DNA from: Wolbachia sp.
GTDB taxonomy: Bacteria; Pseudomonadota; Alphaproteobacteria; Rickettsiales; Anaplasmataceae
Assembly (NCBI GenBank): GCA_028803175.1
Contig: JARBCG010000071.1
Location: 1-17,702, forward strand
Direction: 5' to 3'
DNA: 17,702 nt
The position numbers and the translations under genes were made by a program. Positions 1-7,632 of this stretch are shown in pieces (position 1 is the stretch's first letter; every line of letters starts with the position of its first letter). The notes under the pieces were generated by a model, which worked only from the letters and a program-made list of their open reading frames with translations, was not told the DNA's origin and searched no databases.

Positions 1-2
1 AA

Positions 3-59
3 TTAAAAAAAATGGGAGTTTCGATTTCTGATAATGAAGACGGAACGACAACTTGGTGA
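3..59 (+). CDS. Possible C-terminal end of an upstream gene (partial)
   Basis: A frame open from the left edge runs to a TGA at 57-59 and would end in ...SDNEDGTTTW. It stops 14 bases before the preferred ATG of the next gene, the spacing expected of two genes in one transcript. Only about 18 codons are visible, so no family can be named. An internal ATG at 12-14 could also make this a chance short frame. It is listed only because the frame is open to the edge. Confidence 0.25.
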   Translation, partial: LKKMGVSISDNEDGTTTW

Positions 60-73
60 ATCTGATTATTCAT

Positions 74-487
74 ATGGAAAATTGCTTTCTATTATTCAAA
101 GATAATCTACTGTCATCTCTGATCTTACCTATACGCCAAGATTTTACGTTTAAAACTATGTTATATTTTAAATCGCACTACAATTTACTGCTCATGTTGC
201 TTTTTGGAGTGTTAGGATCAAGCCTTGGTGGAATAATTAATTGGTGTTTAGGAAAAATAACAATCTACATACGGAAATCATACCACAAGTTAGAAAATGA
301 GCACATAACATCAAAAACAATAGAAAATCTACTCATTTCTTCAGCTGCATTACTTTCGTGGGTACCAGCACTCGGTAGTGTAGTGCAAGTTTTATCTGGT
401 TATTTCAAGCTAAATCTATATATTTTTATCCCCTTAATTATTTCATCCAACTTCTTTTATTTATTATACCTGATTCTTACTGCTTAA
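74..487 (+). CDS. yqaA: YqaA-like small integral membrane protein (DedA/VTT superfamily)
   Basis: A 137-residue hydrophobic protein that resembles Escherichia coli YqaA (about 142 residues). The visible signatures are a Gly-rich turn GSSLGGIINWCLG at residues 48-60, placed like the GNSLGG segment of YqaA, and LLSWVPALGSVVQVLSGYFK at 93-112, matching the LLSWMP...G...LAG block. About four hydrophobic segments are seen. DedA/VTT relatives are linked to lipid scrambling and membrane homeostasis; the role of YqaA itself is not settled, so no substrate is claimed. The frame opens after a TGA at 35-37 and could start at TTG 53 or GTG 56. ATG 74 is chosen because the protein then begins like YqaA and clears the possible upstream stop at 59. 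It converges on lysS with a 58-base gap. Confidence 0.7.
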   Translation: MENCFLLFKDNLLSSLILPIRQDFTFKTMLYFKSHYNLLLMLLFGVLGSSLGGIINWCLGKITIYIRKSYHKLENEHITSKTIENLLISSAALLSWVPALGSVVQVLSGYFKLNLYIFIPLIISSNFFYLLYLILTA

Positions 488-545
488 GCTTTTTTTTTCT
501 AAAGCAATTAGAACACCGACAACTCACCAACACTATCTATATAAA
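488..545. terminator. Convergent intergenic gap with a weak terminator-like hairpin
   Basis: The gap between the YqaA-like gene and lysS contains GCTTT, a T-run and AAAGC, around 487-505. This could fold as a short 5-bp stem whose loop is mostly T. The stem is too weak to be sure of; AT-rich convergent gaps make such sequences often by chance. Confidence 0.22.
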
Positions 546-2219
546 TTACCCTTCAATAGCGTTTTCTATCAGGGAAATCGTGTTTTCTATTCCATAGAGC
601 TTAATAAAAGAACCCATTCTTGGACCAGTTTTTTGCCCAAGCAATGTTTCATATAACAACTGAAACCAATCACGTAAATTAGTATAATCACATTTTTTTC
701 CAATAGAAAACACCTGAGATTGAATTTCTTCAGCAGTAGCAGCTGTAGGTAGAGAGCGTAAAGTTTGCTTTAGGCCCAATAATGCTTCTTTTTCCTTTTC
801 GTTTGGAGTTTTGTATGACTTTGTTGGTTTGATAAAATCATGATAGTATTTCACTGCAAAATCTGAAAGCCTATTAAGCATTTGATTATTTCCTGGTGTA
901 ACATTCGGTGCATAAGTAGATATAAAACCCCAAAGAATCTCTTTATTTTCAGCATTGCAAGCTGCTGCTAGGTTCAAAAGCAATGTGAAATTTATACCTG
1001 AAGTTTCTATGTTTGGAACGTTACCTTGATGAATATGCCAAGCAGGATTACATAACCTTGCTTCTGATGGCAATTTTATCTTTAAAGCTTGATTGCGCTC
1101 CTCAAATATACTTGAGTATTCTGCTGTGCTCATCTGTGCTTCTCCTAAAAATTTCTCACCATAACCAGATTCTGTGTCCGTATGGAATTTACTGTTCGTA
1201 TTTTTCTCCTTATTCTCATTATAGCGCCTGACAAACTCTAAATATTCATCAGTTAATTTTGGTATTACATCAAAATATAAACGTTTAGCTTTTTTTGGGC
1301 TTTGAAAAATGTATAACGCTAAACTCTCTGTTGGCGCATAAGTTAGCCATTCTTCAACTGAAATTCCATTTCCTTTTGACTTAGATATTTTCTTACCATC
1401 TTTATCAAGAAAGAATTCATAGCAAAACAAAAGCGGTGGCTTTTCTCCGAGTATTTCGCATATTTGACTTGAAAGCACAGCGGATGGTGTCAAGTCTTTT
1501 CCATGAGCCTCATAATTAACCCCAAATGCGGCCCATCTCATTCCCCAATCTGGCTTCCATTGCAATTTACATTTCCCTGCAGTTACTGGAACTTCTATCT
1601 TGTCTCCATCTAAATCTTTATATGTTATCGTTCCTTTTTCTGTACTTGTTTCAATTACTGGAACTTGCAAAACCTGAGAAGTTTTTGGGCACAATGGCAA
1701 AAAAGGACTATAAGTATGCTGTCTTTCTTCTCGAAATGATGAAAGCATTACATTCATAACTTTATCGTAATTTTTTAACAAAAGCAGAAGCTTTTCATCG
1801 TAAATACCAGATTTATAACACTCTGTAGCACTTCTAAATTCATATTCAAACTCAAATAAATCAAGAAATTTACATAGCAATGAATTCATATGATGACCAT
1901 AACTCTCGTGAATGCCAAATGGGTCAGGTATCATAGTCAATGGCTTATTTAAATGTTCTCTCAACATTTCTTGACTTGGCACATTATCTGGTATTTTTCG
2001 CAAACCATCCATATCATCAGAAACAGCGATGATCTTTGTCTTTATTTCAGGAGCAATTCTCTTGAGTGCATTGACAATAACTGTAGTACGAAAAACCTCT
2101 CCGAAGGTGCCAATATGTGGTAAACCTGAAGGTCCATAACCAGTTTCAAATATTATTTCCTTTTTATCAGGAAATACTTGTAATATCTTTTCTGCTTCTT
2201 GAAATGGCCAATTCATCAT
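546..2219 (-). CDS. lysS: Lysyl-tRNA synthetase, class I
   Basis: Charges tRNA-Lys with lysine in the cytoplasm, using ATP. The 557-residue protein is the class I type, unrelated to the class II LysS of E. coli but normal in alphaproteobacteria and archaea. The Rossmann-fold signature GPSGLPHIGTFGE lies at residues 29-41, with HIGT standing for the HIGH motif. The KMSKS loop appears as KISKSKGNG at 277-285, with both motif lysines present. FCYEFFLDKDGKK just before it is typical of the family. Length and both ends look complete. Two adjacent ATG codons begin the gene (2217-2219 and 2214-2216); the second is equally possible. No clear Shine-Dalgarno sequence precedes them. It is transcribed divergently from the vir operon, with its own promoter in the shared gap. 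It is a housekeeping gene with no apparent link to secretion. Confidence 0.97.
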   Translation of the reverse strand: MMNWPFQEAEKILQVFPDKKEIIFETGYGPSGLPHIGTFGEVFRTTVIVNALKRIAPEIKTKIIAVSDDMDGLRKIPDNVPSQEMLREHLNKPLTMIPDPFGIHESYGHHMNSLLCKFLDLFEFEYEFRSATECYKSGIYDEKLLLLLKNYDKVMNVMLSSFREERQHTYSPFLPLCPKTSQVLQVPVIETSTEKGTITYKDLDGDKIEVPVTAGKCKLQWKPDWGMRWAAFGVNYEAHGKDLTPSAVLSSQICEILGEKPPLLFCYEFFLDKDGKKISKSKGNGISVEEWLTYAPTESLALYIFQSPKKAKRLYFDVIPKLTDEYLEFVRRYNENKEKNTNSKFHTDTESGYGEKFLGEAQMSTAEYSSIFEERNQALKIKLPSEARLCNPAWHIHQGNVPNIETSGINFTLLLNLAAACNAENKEILWGFISTYAPNVTPGNNQMLNRLSDFAVKYYHDFIKPTKSYKTPNEKEKEALLGLKQTLRSLPTAATAEEIQSQVFSIGKKCDYTNLRDWFQLLYETLLGQKTGPRMGSFIKLYGIENTISLIENAIEG

Positions 2220-2242
2220 TAAGGTAAGATTATTGATAATAT

Positions 2243-2270
2243 ATTCTACTTAAAGTGCTACTAATTTCAA
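2243..2270 (-). promoter_or_regulatory. Probable sigma70 promoter of lysS
   Basis: On the minus strand TTGAAA (2265-2270, 5 of 6 matches to TTGACA) is followed after 16 bases by TAGAAT (2243-2248, 5 of 6 matches to TATAAT). The -10 box ends 23 bases before the lysS ATG, so the leader would be short, about 15-20 bases. The fit is good, but AT-rich DNA yields chance matches. Confidence 0.5.
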
Positions 2271-2328
2271 TGAATTTTTAATATGATGGTATAGTATTAG
2301 TATAAAGTTCTTATTAAAAGGTTTGAAT
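2271..2328 (+). promoter_or_regulatory. Presumed promoter region and RBS of the virB3-virB6 operon
   Basis: This part of the divergent gap must carry the operon's start signals, since virB3 is the first + strand gene. Possible -10 boxes are TATAGT (2290-2295) and TATAAA (2301-2306), but neither has a convincing -35 box at the right distance. AAAAGG at 2316-2321 lies 7 bases before ATG 2329 and is the likely ribosome binding site; it decides the virB3 start. The gap is shared with lysS, so a regulator bound here could affect both directions. Confidence 0.35.
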
Positions 2329-2625
2329 ATGTCTACAGGTAGTATACAAACGGACCAATTATTTAAAGGTCTGACAAGACCAGCGATGCTTTTTGGCGTA
2401 AGTTACATGTTTGCAATATTAAATGTTCTTACTTGCATGCTGATTTTTATTAATTCAAATGATTTGAGAGTAATTCTTCTTGTTTTACCTGGAATACATG
2501 GACTTGGCTATATAGCTTCTGCAAAAGAGCCATTATTTATTGAATTATTCATGGTTAAAGCACAAAAATGTTCCAGGTGCTCAAATCGTTTTTATCACGG
2601 GGCTAATTCTTATGATATTACTTAA
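2329..2625 (+). CDS. virB3: Type IV secretion inner-membrane protein VirB3
   Basis: A 98-residue protein of the VirB3 family, a small inner-membrane part of the type IV secretion base that partners the VirB4 ATPase. It shows the family features: the GLTRPAM motif at residues 14-20, two hydrophobic segments at about 18-41 and 46-64, and KEPLF at 67-71, then a short tail. The tail carries a CSRC pair at 81-84. A TTG at 2323 is in frame, but ATG 2329 is chosen because AAAAGG lies 7 bases upstream of it. The gene is first in the operon and is followed by virB4 after about 9 bases, the order conserved in Rickettsiales. Confidence 0.93.
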   Translation: MSTGSIQTDQLFKGLTRPAMLFGVSYMFAILNVLTCMLIFINSNDLRVILLVLPGIHGLGYIASAKEPLFIELFMVKAQKCSRCSNRFYHGANSYDIT

Positions 2626-2634
2626 GATTATGTG

Positions 2635-5040
2635 ATGTTGAAATTTAGAGCTATTCAGTCAAAAAATAGATCTATTCTGAAAAGGGAAGTTCACGCTGCC
2701 GAATTTATTCCTTACTCTTGCTATTGGAATAGCACAACCTTAATGACAAAAGGAAATTGGTTAATTAAGGTCATAAAACTAAATGGCTTTGCATTTGAAA
2801 CTGCTGATGATGAAGACTTAGCAATACAAAATAATATCAGAAATCAAATGCTTAGAAGTATTTCATCTCCTGCGTTTAGTTTGTATTTTCATACTATTAG
2901 ACGCAAAAAGAATATCTTTTCCGATGAGTTTGCAAATCAGGATCTACCAAATTTTTTTGCTAACCATGTAAATCTAAAGTGGAAAGAGAAACATGCAACC
3001 AGGCAGTCATTCATTAACGATTTGTACGTTACTATCATTCGTAGAGTAGATACAAAAGGAGTAGAATTTTTATCATACCTACTTAAAAAGTTTGGACATG
3101 TAACGTCAAAACATGCTTGGGAAAGTGATATGCGTGCTATCTATGAGGATTTAGAAGAAACGACAAATCGCATAGTAACAAGTCTAAGAAATTACGCACC
3201 CAAAATCCTTGGAGTAAAAGAAACTCCTAATGGTTTATTTTGTGAAATAATGGAATTTTTGTCAAGAATTGCAAATTGTGGTTTTATTACAAATACACTT
3301 TTTCCGCTTGGAACTGAAATATCAAGATATTTACCAGTACATAGGTTGTTTTTTGGCAGTAAGATGATACAGGTTGTGACTCACAATGAAAGCAAATATG
3401 CTGGAATAGTTAGTATTAAAGAGTATGGGAATCATACTTCTGCAGGGATGATTGATTCATTTTTGCAACTTCCTTACGAATTTATCATTACGCAATCTTT
3501 TCAATTCATAAACAGACAAATGGCAATTACAAAAATGCAGATACAGCAAAATCGAATGATACAATCTGAGGATAAGGCGATTTCTCAAATAGCAGAAATT
3601 TCTCAAGCATTGGATGATGCAATGAGTGGTAAGATTGCTTTTGGTCAACATCACTTAACTATTTTATGTATTGAAAAGAGTCCTAAGTCATTGGATAACG
3701 CTTTGTCGCTAGTGGAATCTGAACTTTCCAACTGTGGTGTATATCCTATTCGTGAAAAGGTTAATCTTGAGCCAGCATTTTGGGCGCAACTTCCTGGTAA
3801 TTTTGATTACATAGTAAGAAAGGGAACGATCAGTAGCCTTAATCTAGCTGGATTTGCAGCGCAACATAATTATCCTACTGGAAGTAAATTTAACAATCAC
3901 TGGGGAGATGCTGTTACAGTGTTCGATACAACTTCTGGTACTCCATTTTTTTTCAATTTTCATATAAGGGACGTTGGCCACACAATGATAATCGGTCCAA
4001 CTGGTGCTGGTAAAACTGTTTTAATGAACTTTCTCTGTGCTCAGGCAATGAAATTTTCTCCAAGAATATTCTTTTTTGATAAGGATCGTGGCGCAGAAAT
4101 TTTCTTGAGAGCGCTAGGTGGTATCTATACCATAATAGAACCAAGAACTAAAACAAATTTTAATCCTTTGCAACTTGATGATACTCCAGATAATAGAACA
4201 TTTTTAATGGAATGGATAAAGTCTTTAATTTCGGTATATAACGACAAATTTACTTCTGAAGATATTGCGCGGATTAATGATGCAATTGAAGGAAATTTTA
4301 AACTAAAAAAAGAAGACAGATTACTGAGTAACCTTGTGCCTTTTTTAGGGCTTGCAGGACCCGATACCTTAGCAGGGTCTATATCAATGTGGCATGGTAA
4401 TGGTTCACATTCTGCAATATTTGACAATAGAGAGGACATGCTCGATTTTTCCCAAGCAAGAGTATTTGGTTTTGAAATGGCTAATTTACTCAAGGATCCT
4501 TTTGCTCTTGGACCAGTACTAATTTATTTGTTTCATAGGATTAGTATATCTCTTGATGGCACTCCATCCATGATTGTTCTGGATGAAGCGTGGGTGTTAA
4601 TAGATAATCCAGTTTTTGCACCTAAAATAAAGGATTGGTTAAAGGTGCTGAGAAAATTAAATGCTTTTGTAATTTTTGCCACCCAAAGTGTGGAAGATGC
4701 AAGTAAAAGTGCTATCAGTGATACACTCGTGCAGCAAACAGCAACACAGATTTTTTTACCAAATCTGAAGGCCACAAGTGTTTATCGTGACGTGTTCATG
4801 TTGACAGAACGTGAATATATATTAATAAAACATACAGATCCAAGTACCAGGTTCTTTTTGGTAAAGCAAGGAGTGAATGCTGTGGTAGCTAGAATAGACT
4901 TAAAAGACTTAGATGATATAATAAATGTATTATCTGGGCGTGCAGAAAGTGTTTTGTTGTTACATGATATATTGAAAGAGGTGGGAGATAACCCAAAAGT
5001 ATGGTTGCCTATATTTTATCAGAAGGTAAAAAATGTTTAA
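2635..5040 (+). CDS. virB4: Type IV secretion ATPase VirB4
   Basis: A complete 801-residue VirB4/CagE/TrbE-family ATPase, which powers assembly and substrate transfer at the cytoplasmic face of the secretion channel. The N-terminal CagE-type domain fills roughly the first 400 residues. The AAA-type motor follows, with Walker A GPTGAGKT at 454-461, Walker B MIVLDEAW at 646-653 including the Asp-Glu pair, and ATQS at 682-685, which fits the sensor-like motif near the end of the motor. Length is normal for the family. The frame could begin at GTG 2632, but ATG 2635 is preferred. It sits 9 bases after virB3 and overlaps virB6-1 by 8 bases, so translation is probably coupled. No lesion is seen, so the motor should be functional. 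Confidence 0.98.
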   Translation: MLKFRAIQSKNRSILKREVHAAEFIPYSCYWNSTTLMTKGNWLIKVIKLNGFAFETADDEDLAIQNNIRNQMLRSISSPAFSLYFHTIRRKKNIFSDEFANQDLPNFFANHVNLKWKEKHATRQSFINDLYVTIIRRVDTKGVEFLSYLLKKFGHVTSKHAWESDMRAIYEDLEETTNRIVTSLRNYAPKILGVKETPNGLFCEIMEFLSRIANCGFITNTLFPLGTEISRYLPVHRLFFGSKMIQVVTHNESKYAGIVSIKEYGNHTSAGMIDSFLQLPYEFIITQSFQFINRQMAITKMQIQQNRMIQSEDKAISQIAEISQALDDAMSGKIAFGQHHLTILCIEKSPKSLDNALSLVESELSNCGVYPIREKVNLEPAFWAQLPGNFDYIVRKGTISSLNLAGFAAQHNYPTGSKFNNHWGDAVTVFDTTSGTPFFFNFHIRDVGHTMIIGPTGAGKTVLMNFLCAQAMKFSPRIFFFDKDRGAEIFLRALGGIYTIIEPRTKTNFNPLQLDDTPDNRTFLMEWIKSLISVYNDKFTSEDIARINDAIEGNFKLKKEDRLLSNLVPFLGLAGPDTLAGSISMWHGNGSHSAIFDNREDMLDFSQARVFGFEMANLLKDPFALGPVLIYLFHRISISLDGTPSMIVLDEAWVLIDNPVFAPKIKDWLKVLRKLNAFVIFATQSVEDASKSAISDTLVQQTATQIFLPNLKATSVYRDVFMLTEREYILIKHTDPSTRFFLVKQGVNAVVARIDLKDLDDIINVLSGRAESVLLLHDILKEVGDNPKVWLPIFYQKVKNV
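5021..5026 (+). promoter_or_regulatory. Ribosome binding site of virB6-1
   Basis: AGAAGG lies 6 bases before ATG 5033, inside the end of virB4. It supports the ATG that overlaps the virB4 stop as the true start of virB6-1. Confidence 0.6.
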
Positions 5041-7626
5041 AGCTAAACTGTCATTGCTATTAATTGCAATATTTTTATTAAATATAGATTTTCTACTTTC
5101 ATATCCAGCTTTTGCAGATGAAATAAAAAAAGACTCAGTAAGTAGTGATGAGATAGCTCAGTTCTCTAGTAGATTTAATGCCACAGGCGAATTTAGCCTT
5201 GCTTCTAATCCTGAATGTGGGGCATTTAAAACAGCCTCCGCTATTGCTGGAATAGCTGTCGCAATTGGTGCAGTATGGACTGGTATTGTTGTGATTGTTT
5301 CCTCTGTTGGTATATTTACTGCTCTTGTTATTGTTGGGATGATAGCTGCATTTGTTGCAGCTTGGAAAGCTGTTGGAGGACTTGTTGTTTGTCAACATAG
5401 CTTTGTTAGGCACCCAGTTGCGCATGACCAGGATGGAAAATATAAAGATTTTAAATTAAAAGATGTAAGTTATAGTAAATGTACAAATAAACATTACAAA
5501 ACAGAAGGTGAGTATTTCGAATGTTTGGAAACCGAATGGAAAAAAATTGAAGAAACAAAATCACAAAAAAGTCAGGAAGCAATGGATGGAAAAAAAATAG
5601 AAAAAGACAAGGCTTTAGAATTTACTCATCAAGAAGACACTCGCGAATATTACTGGCCAAAAAACAGTGTACAATATAGTGAATATATAGAAATCTGCCA
5701 TAGAAAACCTTTGGGTTTAATAACCTTTTCAGCCCAATAAAAAACTTTGATCCAAGAGAAGAAGAGCTGTTTGAAGGTGAGTTTGGAAAGAGCGTAAGAA
5801 GTTATATTAATGGTGAATTAAGATGTAAAATTCTAAAAGCTGGACAGAGTGATGAAATACACGGATCAACATTTAAAGCAGTTAAAAAAATGGGCAGGTT
5901 ATGTGTGGAATTAGCTAGTATTAACTACCTTGGCATCACAATGATTCCTTGGCCACAGGGAGTTGATATGGGTTGTACTGATTTACCACCTGATCCTCTT
6001 GCTCCTATGTGTGATAAATCTAAAATGATATTTAAAGATAAGAATGATAAAAATGGAACGGGTTCTACAGACGAAGTTGCCTTTAGTGATCATGACGATC
6101 CTCAGAGTAAAGACAAAGATTACAAAACTATTCTAAAAGAAAAGAAAAAAGAAGGAAAAGTTTTTGTACGTTACGACAATTCTCGTTGCTTCAGTGATTA
6201 TGTATCGCAAGCCTGTTATAACCAAGCAGGAACTAAATCTCTAGCCCCTATTCCTGTAACCTCCATGATAGTGCAATGTATTAAAGAGTCGTTAGATAAT
6301 TTAGTAGATGGTATAGATGCAAGTGGCGAGGTATTAAAGGAGAAAGATGCGAATGGAAATGTACTAAAGGATGAGAACGGAAGAGAAAAAGTAACAGGTA
6401 GTTTTATATCTGTAGCTCAAAAGAAGCTAAAGAATGCTATAACTGCCGTGTTAGTTTTAGCTTTAATACTGTTTGCTATTAAAGTAATGGCTGGTGGAGT
6501 TCGAAGTCCACAAGAAATGTATGTGTTGATCATTAAATTTGCTTTAGTGATCTATTTTACAACAGGTGGTGCTATGCAGCAGTATTATGGACATTTGACA
6601 AAACTTTCTAATGGTCTGTCAGAAATAGTACTAAAAGCATCAGAAGATATAGGTATATGTAAATATGACGCTGGACAAGATTATGAATACACTAATGCAC
6701 AGGGAAAGATGGTGTCTTATAGCTATCTTGCACCTTGGGATAGACTTGATTGCAGAATTTTGTTTTATTTAGGTGCTCCTTTACATGGGATTGGTGGTAA
6801 AGTTGGTACAGGAGGTATTGTAACTTTAACTGTATTGCTTGGTGCTGCCCCTGTTTTATTAGTTTCAGGTTTCGTGCTCGGAATTATTTTTGCTGGTGGA
6901 CAAATTTTAATATGCTTTGTTTCTATATTCATGGCCATTCTTATGATGATGATCATTTTATGGACATGTTACGTATTCATTTTATCCTTAGTTGCTTTGA
7001 GTGTAATCATTATCTTATCCCCATTATTTATTCCTATGGTTTTATTTCAGCATACAAAAGGATATTTTGATGGATGGGTAAAAGAGTTAATTACCTATAG
7101 TCTATATCCTGTTATGCTCTTTGCATTTTTATCTTTCATGTTCATTGCATGTGATAAAGTTTTTTATAAGGGACTTAAGTTCACAGAGGAAGAAATAACG
7201 GTATTGGATACTAAAAAAAGATGGTTTAAGTTAGCTGATCCAGATTCATGTAAGGATAAAGGGGGAAATGAAACTTCCTTAGCATGTATGCTGCAGGATT
7301 ATAGCTTTGAAAAGAGTAGTATGCTTGGTCTATTTAATTTTACATACATGGAGTTTGGCAGTTCTCTTGTTGGAGAGTTATTAAAATTAGTACTGGTGTT
7401 GTTCCTATTTTATCACTTTTTGAATATTCTGCCTGGCATGGCTGCTGAACTAGCTGGTAACCATAGAGCAGCACTCGGTTCAGGTGCTACTCCTGGTCAA
7501 ATGAAGTTCAAAGCACTATCTGCTGCTAAAGCTGTTGCTGGAGGTGCAGCTGGAATAGCTAGTTCACTTGCTAAAAAAGGTCAGGAGATGATGAGGCCAC
7601 GCTCGGGTGGCCCGAAGGGAAATTAG
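5033..7626 (+). pseudogene. virB6-1: VirB6-family channel protein, first paralogue, broken by a frameshift
   Basis: VirB6 is the polytopic inner-membrane core of the type IV channel. Two frames make up this gene. The first runs from ATG 5033 to TAA 5738-5740 (235 residues). The second is open from after a TAG at 5701-5703 to TAG 7624-7626, with its first ATG at 5890. The second frame reads sensibly before that ATG (FNNLFSPIKNFDPREEELF from about 5716), so it is one gene. Adding one T at TTT 5710-5712 gives a continuous 864-residue protein. The protein starts with a signal-like segment, has hydrophobic stretches near residues 68-111, then a Lys/Glu-rich hydrophilic part, then the VirB6/TrbL membrane core (about 6424-7460), then a Gly/Ala/Lys-rich tail. 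Unlike the other three paralogues it has no lipobox. It overlaps virB4 by 8 bases and lies 6 bases before virB6-2. A sequencing error could explain the break. Confidence 0.9.
5704..5740 (+). other. Frameshift site in virB6-1
   Basis: The frame-2 reading ends at TAA 5738-5740, and frame 1 opens just after TAG 5701-5703, so the shift must fall between these points. The simplest repair is CCTTTGGG to CCTTTTGGG at 5708-5715, giving HRKPFGFNNLFSP in place of HRKPLGLITFSAQ. In ribosome terms it would need a -1 shift. The zero-frame codons here (aga aaa cct ttg) do not form a canonical X-XXY-YYZ slippery heptamer. Confidence 0.85.
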
Positions 7627-7632
7627 GATATT

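Noticed and set aside
3..59. Resemblance of the left-edge frame to an internal EPSP synthase (AroA) segment
   Set aside because: Only about 18 residues are visible, and the stop would fall far from where that enzyme normally ends; not enough to name.
4125..4493. 122-codon minus-strand frame inside virB4
   Set aside because: It lies across the conserved VirB4 ATPase domain, which fully explains the sequence.
5135..5425. 96-codon minus-strand frame inside virB6-1, rich in Asn and Ser
   Set aside because: Low-complexity shadow of the Gly/Ala/Val-rich membrane segments of virB6-1; no ribosome binding site or recognisable domain.
5704..5715. Programmed -1 ribosomal frameshifting in virB6-1
   Set aside because: The zero-frame codons do not form an X-XXY-YYZ slippery heptamer and I see no strong downstream stem; a one-base deletion or sequencing error is simpler.
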